Positions 1 to 6,531 of a stretch of 64,000 nt of DNA are shown here, piece after piece; within the stretch, counting starts at the first letter, position 1, and each line of letters opens with the position of its first letter. The position numbers were made by a program, and so were the translations under genes. Source of the DNA: Arsenicicoccus cauae (GTDB lineage: Bacteria; Actinomycetota; Actinomycetes; Actinomycetales; Dermatophilaceae); the NCBI RefSeq assembly GCF_009707125.1, contig NZ_WLVL01000019.1:62001-126000 (forward strand), in the 5' to 3' direction. The notes under the pieces were generated by a model, which worked only from the letters and a program-made list of their open reading frames with translations, was not told the origin of the DNA and ran no database searches.

Positions 1-272
1 TCGCCATCTCGGGCCTGTCTCCCGAGGAGGAGCCCGAGCCCGCCAAGCTCGCCCAGATCGCGACCTACGCCAAGGCCCACCGGGTCACCACGATCTATGC
101 CGAGACGCTGGTCAGCCCCGCCGTCGCGCAGACCGTCGCCAAGGAGACCGGCGCGCAGACCGCCGTCCTGGACCCGATCGAGGGCATCACGGACGCGTCC
201 GCGGCCAAGGACTACGTTGGCGTCATGCAGGCCAACCTCGCCGCTCTCAAGAAGGGGCAGAGCTGTCCGTGA
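1..272 (+). CDS. znuA: Zinc ABC transporter substrate-binding protein, C-terminal end (5' truncated by window)
   Basis: The first 89 visible codons (frame beginning at base 3) are the C-terminus of a ZnuA/cluster A-I periplasmic metal-binding protein. The visible part contains the typical AISGLSPEEEPEPAKLA stretch, then VTTIYAETLVSP, and near the end YVGVMQANLAALKKGQ, where members of this family close the second lobe. The protein delivers Zn2+ to the ZnuB permease outside the membrane. Its TGA overlaps the GTG of the ATPase gene (GTGA), so the three transporter genes are translationally coupled. The signal peptide and metal-ligand histidines lie outside the window. Manganese binding is possible within the family, but the neighbouring Zur and zinc-free ribosomal genes argue for zinc. 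Confidence 0.85.
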   Translation, partial: AISGLSPEEEPEPAKLAQIATYAKAHRVTTIYAETLVSPAVAQTVAKETGAQTAVLDPIEGITDASAAKDYVGVMQANLAALKKGQSCP

Positions 273-1183
273 CCACCCCTCGCGCCGACGACACCGGCGC
301 CCCCGTCATCAGGCTCCGGTCGGCGTCCTTCGGGTACGCCGACCGCGCCGTCGTCTCGGGCGCCGACCTCACCGTGCGGCCCGGCGAGGCGCTGGCCCTG
401 CTCGGACCTAACGGCTGCGGCAAGTCCACGCTGGTCAAGGGCCTGCTCGGGCTCAACGACCACCTGGGCGGCGAGGTCGAGCTGTTCGGCACCCCGCTCG
501 CCCGCTTCCACCGGCGATCCCGCATCGGCTATGTCCCCCAGCGCCACACCCTGTCCAGCTCGGTGTCCGCGACGGTGCGCGAGATCGTCGCCACCGGGCG
601 CCTGCCGCACCAGGGGCTGCTGGCCCGGTTGGGTGCGCGCGACCGCCAGATCATGGATCAGGCCCTCGACGTCGTCGGTCTGACGGACCAGACCCGCCAG
701 GACGTCTCGACGCTGTCAGGCGGCCAGCAACGGCGCGTGCTCATCGCCCGCGCCCTGGCCGGTGAGCCCGACGCCCTGGTGATGGACGAGCCCACCGCGG
801 GTGTCGACGTCGCCAACCAGCGGCTGCTCACCACGGTGCTGCAGCGCCTGCGCGACCGCGGCGTCGGCCTGCTGATCGTCACCCACGAGGTCGAGGCGCT
901 GACCCCGGTCCTGGACCGCATCGTGCACATGTCGGCCGGCCGCATCACCTTCGACGGGTCCGTCGCGGAGTTCGAGCAGGCCCGCAGGGCCGACGTCCTC
1001 GCCCTGGGTGATCCGCACCACCACCATCACGAGGACGAGGACCACGCTCCCGGTGATGGCCGGCCCCCCGCGCCCTGGGTCCACCGGGCCGGCGTCGGCG
1101 CGTCCGGCATACGGCGTGAGGCCGCCCCGGCCATCGGGGCGGGCGGACCGGCCCGAGCCACCAGGAGGGGTCAGGATGGCTGA
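269..1183 (+). CDS. znuC: Zinc ABC transporter ATP-binding protein with His-rich C-terminal tail
   Basis: This 304-residue ATPase energises zinc import on the cytoplasmic face. Walker A is GPNGCGKST (near residue 46), the ABC signature is LSGGQQRRV (near 149) and Walker B is ALVMDEPTAGVD (near 169), followed by the switch histidine in VTHEVE. Family members usually stop near residue 250. Here about 60 further residues follow, opening with DPHHHHHEDEDH and then a Pro/Ala/Arg-rich low-complexity stretch. The histidine cluster is likely a cytoplasmic metal-sensing or metal-buffering tail (inference). The GTG start at 269 overlaps the znuA stop, and the 3' end overlaps the znuB start by 8 bp. Confidence 0.92.
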   Translation: MTTPRADDTGAPVIRLRSASFGYADRAVVSGADLTVRPGEALALLGPNGCGKSTLVKGLLGLNDHLGGEVELFGTPLARFHRRSRIGYVPQRHTLSSSVSATVREIVATGRLPHQGLLARLGARDRQIMDQALDVVGLTDQTRQDVSTLSGGQQRRVLIARALAGEPDALVMDEPTAGVDVANQRLLTTVLQRLRDRGVGLLIVTHEVEALTPVLDRIVHMSAGRITFDGSVAEFEQARRADVLALGDPHHHHHEDEDHAPGDGRPPAPWVHRAGVGASGIRREAAPAIGAGGPARATRRGQDG

Positions 1184-2231
1184 GCTGTGGAGCTATGAGT
1201 TCATGCAGCGGGCCCTGCTCGCAGCGCTGCTCGTGGGCGCCGCCGCGCCGATGGTCGGGACCTTCCTCGTCCAGCGGCGGCTGTCGCTGATCGGCGACGG
1301 CATGGGGCACGTGGCCCTTGCCGGCGTCTCGATCGGCCTGCTCACCGGCAACCAGCCGGTGCTGACGGCCCTCGTCGCCGCCGTGGTCTGCGCGGTCGCG
1401 ATCGAGCTGATCCAGAGGTTCGGCAAGGCCAGCGGGGACGTGGCGCTCGCCGTCATGTTCTACGGCGGGATCGCGCTGGGCGTCGTCCTGATGTCGCGCG
1501 CGACGGGGACGGGCGCCAACCTCACGTCCTACCTGTTCGGGGCGATCACGACGACCAGCCGTGAGGACCTGGTCGTCTTTGCCGTGCTCGCGGTGGTGGT
1601 CATGGTCACCACGTGGGTGCTGAGACCGCGGCTGTTCGCCGTCGCCAACGACGAGGAATGGTCTCGCGCGGCGGGGCTGCCGGTCCTCGGGCTCAACATC
1701 GTGCTCGCCGTCATGACCGCCGTCACCGTCGTGGTCTCCATGCGCGTCGTCGGGCTGCTGCTCATCAGCGCGCTCATGATCCTGCCCAACGCCGCCGCCC
1801 AGCAGGTGTCGCGGTCCTTCCGGTCGATGCGGCTCGTCGCCGTGGTCATCGGGATCCTGTGCGCCAGCGGCGGCGTCGCCCTGTCCTACGAGCTCGACAC
1901 CCCCTCGGGGGGCACCATCGTGCTCCTCGTGCTCGCGGTGTTCGTCGCCCTGAGCCTCGTGGCGGCGGTCGCGCACGCGGTCGGGGCACGGCACCACCGC
2001 TACGCCGAGATGCACGTCCACGAGCACGAGCCCGCGTGCGGCCACCAGCAGGTCGAGCACGGAGATCACGTCGACTACCTTCATGATGGGCACCTGCACG
2101 CCCCCCACGGGGACCACTACGACGAACACCACGAGCACCACGAGCACTACGCGCACCACGAGCATGTCGATCCCGCGGACCCAACGGGTCAGGACGACGC
2201 CGCCGTCGGGCGACCGACCAGCAGGAGCTGA
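1176..2231 (+). CDS. znuB: Zinc ABC transporter permease with long His-rich C-terminal extension
   Basis: This 351-residue integral membrane protein belongs to the ABC-3 family and forms the zinc channel. The ATG at 1176 is chosen because AGGAGG lies about 9 nt upstream; it sits inside the last codons of znuC. The core (residues about 1-275) has roughly eight hydrophobic segments and the family stretch IGDGMGHVALAG. After the last membrane segment comes a very His-rich region of about 70 residues, including HVHEHEP, HGDHYDEHHEHHEHY and HHEHVD, with more than twenty histidines. Such a tail is not part of the normal fold and probably binds Zn2+ at the inner face. The zur gene starts 6 bp downstream. 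Confidence 0.93.
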   Translation: MAELWSYEFMQRALLAALLVGAAAPMVGTFLVQRRLSLIGDGMGHVALAGVSIGLLTGNQPVLTALVAAVVCAVAIELIQRFGKASGDVALAVMFYGGIALGVVLMSRATGTGANLTSYLFGAITTTSREDLVVFAVLAVVVMVTTWVLRPRLFAVANDEEWSRAAGLPVLGLNIVLAVMTAVTVVVSMRVVGLLLISALMILPNAAAQQVSRSFRSMRLVAVVIGILCASGGVALSYELDTPSGGTIVLLVLAVFVALSLVAAVAHAVGARHHRYAEMHVHEHEPACGHQQVEHGDHVDYLHDGHLHAPHGDHYDEHHEHHEHYAHHEHVDPADPTGQDDAAVGRPTSRS

Positions 2232-2237
2232 TCCACG

Positions 2238-2627
2238 ATGCCGGAGACCGAGCGCCGAGCGACCAAGCAGCGCCGCGCCGTCGAGCAGGTCCTGCGCGAG
2301 ACCGACGACTTCATCTCGGCTCAGGCCCTGCACTCCAGGCTGCGGGCGCAGGGCGACACGGTCGGGCTGGCCACCGTCTACCGCACGCTCAACGCCATGG
2401 CCGAGGACGGGCGGGTCGACATGCTGCGGGTCGACGACGGCGAGGCGCGCTACCGGCTGTGCGCGAGCGACGAGCACCACCACCACCTGGTGTGCCGCGA
2501 GTGCGGCCGCACCGTGGAGATCGAGGGACCGGCCGTGGAGTCGTGGGCGGACAGCGTCGCGGCGGAGAACGGCTTCCGCGACGTGTCGCACACGCTAGAG
2601 GTCTTTGGGACCTGCGTCAGGCACTGA
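2238..2627 (+). CDS. zur: Fur-family zinc uptake regulator
   Basis: This 129-residue Fur-family repressor follows znuB by 6 bp. It has an N-terminal winged helix (about 1-80, with VGLATVYRTLNAM as the recognition region) and a C-terminal dimerisation/metal domain with the sensor run HHHHLVCRECG. In actinobacterial Zur/FurB proteins the structural zinc site uses two CxxC pairs. The first is present (CREC), but the second is reduced to the terminal CVRH, so its last ligand is His instead of Cys and the protein ends there. The likely role is Zn2+-dependent repression of znuACB and of the ribosomal protein operon at 3292. A candidate operator is at 3251-3268. Confidence 0.92.
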   Translation: MPETERRATKQRRAVEQVLRETDDFISAQALHSRLRAQGDTVGLATVYRTLNAMAEDGRVDMLRVDDGEARYRLCASDEHHHHLVCRECGRTVEIEGPAVESWADSVAAENGFRDVSHTLEVFGTCVRH

Positions 2628-2643
2628 CCGAGCTCGAGGCGGC

Positions 2644-2958
2644 TCAGTGCAGCAGCTTGAGGCCGGCGACGCAGCCGACGATGCCCATCAGCAGGAGCAC
2701 CTTGACCAGCGAGATCGACTCGGCGCCGGTCCCCATCGCCCACGCGACGGTGGCCACCGCCCCGATCCCCACCCACACGGCGTAGGCGGTGCCGACCGGC
2801 AGCTCGCGCAGGGCGTAGGCCAGGCCCGCCATGCTCAGGGCGCACGCCACCACGAACACCGCGCTCGGCCCGAGCCGGCTGAACCCCTCGCTGCGGCTGA
2901 GGGCCGTCGCCCACACCGCCTCCAGCACCCCTGACAGCACCAGCACGACCCAGGACAT
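2644..2958 (-). CDS. gdx: SMR-family guanidinium exporter (Gdx/SugE type)
   Basis: This 104-residue four-helix small multidrug resistance protein exports guanidinium in exchange for protons. The family glutamate in the first helix is present (SGVLEAVWATAL), as is the helix-2/3 motif LPVGTAYAVWVGIGA. The WA after the glutamate is typical of the SugE/Gdx branch rather than EmrE. The ATG at 2958 was chosen because GAGGAG lies 5 nt upstream; an in-frame GTG at 2964 would sit inside that Shine-Dalgarno sequence. The gene is convergent with zur, with 16 bp between the stops. A guanidine-III riboswitch immediately upstream makes the substrate assignment much firmer than sequence family alone. Confidence 0.9.
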   Translation of the reverse strand: MSWVVLVLSGVLEAVWATALSRSEGFSRLGPSAVFVVACALSMAGLAYALRELPVGTAYAVWVGIGAVATVAWAMGTGAESISLVKVLLLMGIVGCVAGLKLLH

Positions 2959-2970
2959 GGTCACTCCTCG

Positions 2971-3014
2971 TGGCCGTCTTGTCGCGTGACCGGGTACGGC
3001 TCCCTCGTCCGGGG
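2971..3014 (-). promoter_or_regulatory. Guanidine-III (ykkC-III / mini-ykkC type III) riboswitch
   Basis: Read on the minus strand, the leader of the SMR gene contains CCGGACGAGG, then GCCGUACCCGGUCA, then GACAAGACGG. These are the three conserved blocks, in the right order, of the small guanidine-III pseudoknot RNA. The final block ends about 13 nt before the ATG, with the GAGGAG ribosome binding site in between. This matches the known arrangement, in which the ligand controls access to the ribosome binding site. Guanidine binding should switch on translation of the exporter. Confidence 0.88.
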
Positions 3015-3250
3015 CCCGCTCGTGGGGCCTTCGTCCAGGCTCGCACGGGCCGTATGCCGCGGCAAACCCTCCCGGCGGGCCGGCGTCATACGGCCGGCGC
3101 GGAGGCCACGTCGGAGGATCCCTCCTCGCCGAGCCACGGCTCGAAGCCGCCCCGTCGCCCCAGCCGCCGACCGGGCCGATGGACAGCTGGCCGCAGCAAG
3201 CGACATCTGCGCCCCCTCGGCGCGGGAACAGAGCGCAGGCACTATCCGTT
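3015..3250. other. Intergenic region with inverted repeat, no gene seen
   Basis: This is the divergent region between the guanidine riboswitch and the Zur-type operon. No convincing reading frame was seen. An inverted repeat has 9-bp arms at 3048-3056 (GGCCGTATG) and 3087-3095 (CATACGGCC), with a 30-bp GC-rich interior. It may be a structured leader or a terminator for the minus transcript. Promoters for both flanking operons must lie here but were not resolved. Confidence 0.4.
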
Positions 3251-3268
3251 ATGGTAATCGTTCTTACT
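3251..3268. promoter_or_regulatory. Probable Zur operator upstream of zinc-free ribosomal protein operon
   Basis: The AT-rich imperfect dyad TGGTAATCGTTCTTA lies 24 bp before the L33 start codon. It resembles Zur boxes of actinobacteria (roughly TGATAATCGTTTTCA), from memory of the consensus. Its placement in front of zinc-independent ribosomal paralogues and next to znuACB-zur fits the standard Zur regulon. The half-sites are imperfect, so the exact boundaries are uncertain. Confidence 0.55.
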
Positions 3269-3291
3269 AGACGGAATCAGGAGGCCACCGC

Positions 3292-3459
3292 ATGGCCAGG
3301 TCCACCGACGTGCGACCCAAGATCAAGCTCCGCTCCACGGCGGGCACGGGCTACACGTACATCACCCGCAAGAACCGCCGGAACGACCCCGACCGCCTCG
3401 TGATCCGCAAGTACGACCCGGTCGTGCGCCAGCACATCGAGTTCAAGGAGGAGCGCTGA
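3292..3459 (+). CDS. rpmG: 50S ribosomal protein L33, zinc-independent (C-minus) paralogue
   Basis: This 55-residue L33 matches the family along its length ([20 protein letters not shown] ... [13 protein letters not shown]). It has no cysteine, so it is the C-minus form that does not bind zinc. Such paralogues replace the zinc-binding form under zinc limitation and release Zn2+ for other uses. The ATG at 3292 has AGGAGG about 7 nt upstream. The stop codon overlaps the next start (TGATG), coupling it to the shortened S14 gene. Confidence 0.95.
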   Translation: MARSTDVRPKIKLRSTAGTGYTYITRKNRRNDPDRLVIRKYDPVVRQHIEFKEER

Positions 3460-3593
3460 TGGCCACGGGGTCCAAGATCGCCCACGACCAGCAGCGTCGA
3501 GAGGTCGTCGCTCGCCACGCGGAGGAGCGGCGCGCCCTCGAGCGCGTCATCGCCGACCCCACCGCCGACGCCATGAGCAAGGGCGAGAAGTGA
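3459..3593 (+). CDS. rpsN: Truncated 30S ribosomal protein S14 (N-terminal segment only)
   Basis: This 44-codon gene sits where the zinc-independent S14 paralogue normally lies in Zur-controlled clusters. Its sequence ([20 protein letters not shown], then [12 protein letters not shown]) aligns with the N-terminal half of long C-minus S14. Full-length C-minus S14 is about 100 residues; the C-terminal domain that binds 16S rRNA and carries the PRGYLRKFGLSR-type motif is absent. The gene does not simply run into a frameshift, because the sequence after the TGA is immediately the L31 gene, whose GTG overlaps the stop (GTGA). It looks like a clean deletion joining S14 codon 44 to L31. It may be a remnant kept for translational coupling, or a functional micro-protein. 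Confidence 0.72.
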   Translation: MATGSKIAHDQQRREVVARHAEERRALERVIADPTADAMSKGEK

Positions 3594-3835
3594 GGCCCGG
3601 CATCCACCCGGACTACCACCCCGTGGTCTTCCGGGACCCGACGGCCGACGTCGCCTTCCTCACGCGTTCGACGGCCACGAGCCAGGACACGATCGAGTGG
3701 GAGGACGGCGCCACCTATCCGGTGATCAACGTCGACGTCTCCAGCGCCTCGCACCCGTTCTACACGGGCAAGCAGAAGATCATGGACACCGCCGGACGCG
3801 TCGAACGCTTCAACCGCCGGTACGGACGCAGCTGA
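3590..3835 (+). CDS. rpmE2: 50S ribosomal protein L31 type B (zinc-independent)
   Basis: This 81-residue type B L31 has the family landmarks [16 protein letters not shown] near the start and [20 protein letters not shown] towards the end, and lacks the CxxC pair of type A L31. It substitutes for zinc-binding L31 when zinc is scarce. The GTG start overlaps the stop of the shortened S14 gene, and it is the last gene of the operon, followed by a strong hairpin at 3881-3926. Confidence 0.95.
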   Translation: MRPGIHPDYHPVVFRDPTADVAFLTRSTATSQDTIEWEDGATYPVINVDVSSASHPFYTGKQKIMDTAGRVERFNRRYGRS

Positions 3836-3880
3836 CGCTCCCCCACCAGCCCCGCGCACCGTCTCTCCGCGCGGTTCACA

Positions 3881-3926
3881 GGTCGCGGCCCACCTCCCCC
3901 TCGGCCGGGGACGGTGGGTCGCGATC
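3881..3926 (+). terminator. Hairpin terminator after rpmE2
   Basis: Arms 3881-3894 and 3913-3926 pair over 14 bp, with two G-U pairs, around an 18-nt GC-rich loop that can itself pair. No T-tract follows, as is common in high-GC actinobacteria. The position 45 bp after L31 suits operon termination. Confidence 0.6.
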
Positions 3927-4135
3927 TGCCATTCGGGTGATCTTGCAACCGCCCGTCAGGCAGCCCACAGCAGCCACCCGGCACCCCGACCCCGCACTGG
4001 CGCGAGATCCGCTGCGGAGCCAAGAGCACTCTCAACAGAGGGTTTTCGGGACGGTGCGTACTCCAAGAGCCCAGGTCTGGCCTGGCTGGTGACGGAGCAT
4101 CTCCGCTCGCGTCCACCTCGACCGCAGGAGAGGAC

Positions 4136-4192
4136 ATGACCCACCACACCGACGCCACCGACCACGAGCACCTGGCTGACGTCGGGAGGTGA
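4136..4192 (+). CDS. Possible 18-residue His-rich peptide
   Basis: A short frame MTHHTDATDHEHLADVGR starts at an ATG preceded by GGAGAGG about 5 nt upstream and ends 69 bp before the alpha-galactosidase gene. Four histidines in 18 residues, close to a zinc-limitation locus, are suggestive, but the frame is so short that chance is a fair explanation. The remainder of the 3836-4261 gap shows only the terminator hairpin and no other convincing gene. Confidence 0.2.
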   Translation: MTHHTDATDHEHLADVGR

Positions 4193-4261
4193 CCAGTCGG
4201 CGGAGGGAGCGAGGGGTGGACTGGGGTGGCGGCGTCGCCTTGAGGTGACAGGCTGGGGCGC

Positions 4262-6472
4262 ATGCCTTCCACCGCCCTGTCCGTCGGGCCCGACCAGACC
4301 TGCCAGGTCCATCTCACGAGCGGCGGCGTGTCCGTGCTCGTCGACCTGTCCGACGCCCGCCTCCCCTCGATCGCCCACTGGGGCGCCGCGCTGCCTGACC
4401 TGGACGAGTCCGAGGCCGCGACGCTGGTCCGGGCGACGACCTACGGCCGCGGCGGCAACGACGTCGACGTCCCGGTGAGGGTGGCGGTCCTGCCCGAGCA
4501 CCACGCCGGCTGGACCGGGCGCCCCGGCATCTCCGGCTGCCGCGACGACGGGTCCGGCTGGTCACCCCGCTTCACGGTGACCGCGGCCGAGACCCGCACC
4601 GACGCGGCGGCCGACGCGGCGGCATACGGCACGCTCTGCACTCTGGGAGCCGGCACGCTCCACGTCACCGCCGCCGACGACGAGGCGCGCCTCGGCCTGA
4701 CGCTCGAGATCGAGCTGCTCCCGACGGGGCTCGTGCGGACCCGCGCCACCGTGACCAACGACGGCGACACCGACTACGCCCTCGACGAGCTCGCCCTCGT
4801 CCTGCCGGTCCCCAACCATGCCAACGAGATCCATGACCTCGCCGGTCACTGGGGCACCGAACGCGCCCCCCAGCGCAAGGAGTTCACCGTGGGGCAGCAC
4901 CTGCGCGAGGGTCGCAAGGGTCGCACCGGCGCCGATGCCGCCTACGTGCTCTCCACGGGCGCAAGGGGATTCGGCTTCCGGCAGGGCGAGGTGTGGGGCG
5001 TCCACACCGCCTGGTCCGGCAACCACCGCCACTGGGCCGAGCGACTCTTCAACGGCCGCACCGTGATCGGTGGTTCCGAGCTGCTCCTCCCCGGCGAGGG
5101 GAGGCTCTCCCCGGGCGAGTCCTCCTGCTCCCCCTGGGTCTTCGGGGCGTATGGCGACGGCCTCGACGCCCAGGCCGCGCGCTTCCACGGCTGGTTGCGG
5201 TCACGACCGACGCACCCGCAGACCCCCCGCAAGGTCACGCTCAACGTCTGGGAGGCGGTCTACTTCGACCACGACCTGGCGCGCCTCGTCGACCTCGCTG
5301 ACCGCGCCGCCGCCCTCGGCGTCGAGCGATTCGTCCTGGACGACGGGTGGTTCGGCGCGCGTCGCGACGACCACGCCGGACTCGGCGACTGGGTCGTCTC
5401 CCCCGACATGTGGCCGGACGGCCTGGGTCCCCTCGTCGACCACGTCACGGCTCTGGGCATGGAGTTCGGGCTGTGGTTCGAGCCGGAGATGGTCAACCTC
5501 GACAGCGACGTCGCCCGCGCCCACCCCGAGTGGATCATGGCAACGGGCAACCGGATTCCCGTCGAGAGCCGCCACCAGCAGGTGCTCAACCTCGGCATCC
5601 CCGGGGCCTACGCCCACGTGCGGGACCAGATGGTGGCGGTCCTCGAGGCCTACGACATCGGCTACCTCAAGTGGGACCACAACCGCGACCTCGTCGACGC
5701 CGGCACCGCGCCCACCGGCCGCGCGGGCGTGCACGAGCAGACGCTCGCCACCTATCGCCTGATGGCCGAGCTCAAGGAACGATTCCCTGGGCTCGAGATC
5801 GAGTCGTGCAGCTCGGGCGGCGCGCGCGTCGACCTCGCCGTCCTCGAGCACACCGACCGCGTGTGGACCTCGGACTGCATCGACCCCCTCGAGCGGCAGA
5901 GCATGCACCGCTGGACCCAGCAGCTGATCCCGCCGGAGCTCATGGGCTCCCACGTCGCATCGGGCGCCTCGCACACCACGGGGCGCAGCCACAGCCTGCA
6001 CTTCCGCGCCGGCACCGCCGTCTGGGGACACCTCGGCATCGAGTGGGACCTCGCCCGCGCGTCCGAGGCCGAGCTGGCAGAGCTCGGCGACTGGGTCGCG
6101 TTCTATCGTCGCCACCGCGACCTGCTGCACACCGGCGCCGTGGTGCGGCTGGACGACGTCCTGCCCGAGCTGCACGTCCACGGGGTGGTCTCCCCCGACC
6201 GGGACGAGGCGCTCTTTGCCGTCGTGTGCACCGGCCGTGCGATCGTCGACCCGGTCGGCCGCATGCGCCTCGGCGGGCTCGACCCGGCTCGTCGCTACCG
6301 GGTCCGCGACGTCACGCCCAGCCGACCGCCCCACGGTATGCCGCAGCCGCCCGCCTGGTGGCCCGACGCCGAGGGCGTGCTGCTGCGCGGACGCTCGCTG
6401 CAGGCGGTCGGGGTGGAGACACCCGCCCTGTCCCCCGACGAGCTCGTGATCCTGCACCTGACGTCGGACTAG
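4262..6472 (+). CDS. Alpha-galactosidase, glycoside hydrolase family 36
   Basis: This 736-residue enzyme hydrolyses terminal alpha-1,6-galactose from melibiose, raffinose and related oligosaccharides. The layout is that of GH36: an N-terminal beta-supersandwich (about 1-320), a TIM barrel (about 330-640) and a C-terminal beta domain. The barrel shows FVLDDGWFGARRDD, the nucleophile aspartate in YLKWDHNRD (near residue 472), SCSSGGARVDL, and the acid/base aspartate in WTSDCIDP (near 538). No signal peptide is visible, so it acts in the cytoplasm. The gene stands alone, with no sugar transporter beside it. The length matches GH36 bacterial enzymes of about 700-750 residues. Confidence 0.94.
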   Translation: MPSTALSVGPDQTCQVHLTSGGVSVLVDLSDARLPSIAHWGAALPDLDESEAATLVRATTYGRGGNDVDVPVRVAVLPEHHAGWTGRPGISGCRDDGSGWSPRFTVTAAETRTDAAADAAAYGTLCTLGAGTLHVTAADDEARLGLTLEIELLPTGLVRTRATVTNDGDTDYALDELALVLPVPNHANEIHDLAGHWGTERAPQRKEFTVGQHLREGRKGRTGADAAYVLSTGARGFGFRQGEVWGVHTAWSGNHRHWAERLFNGRTVIGGSELLLPGEGRLSPGESSCSPWVFGAYGDGLDAQAARFHGWLRSRPTHPQTPRKVTLNVWEAVYFDHDLARLVDLADRAAALGVERFVLDDGWFGARRDDHAGLGDWVVSPDMWPDGLGPLVDHVTALGMEFGLWFEPEMVNLDSDVARAHPEWIMATGNRIPVESRHQQVLNLGIPGAYAHVRDQMVAVLEAYDIGYLKWDHNRDLVDAGTAPTGRAGVHEQTLATYRLMAELKERFPGLEIESCSSGGARVDLAVLEHTDRVWTSDCIDPLERQSMHRWTQQLIPPELMGSHVASGASHTTGRSHSLHFRAGTAVWGHLGIEWDLARASEAELAELGDWVAFYRRHRDLLHTGAVVRLDDVLPELHVHGVVSPDRDEALFAVVCTGRAIVDPVGRMRLGGLDPARRYRVRDVTPSRPPHGMPQPPAWWPDAEGVLLRGRSLQAVGVETPALSPDELVILHLTSD

Positions 6473-6531
6473 CGGACGGAGGGCACCGCCTCAGCCCGGC
6501 GCCACCGCACCCTGACGCGAAGGTGATCGAT

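Noticed and set aside
22-610. Alternative reading frames over znuA/znuC, such as 97-411 plus and 212-610 minus
   Set aside because: They are Arg/Ala/Pro-rich shadows of well-recognised transporter genes.
3459-3593. Sequencing frameshift as the cause of the short S14
   Set aside because: The bases after the stop are directly the L31 gene in an overlapping frame; no S14 C-terminal coding remnant remains to be reached by a frame change.
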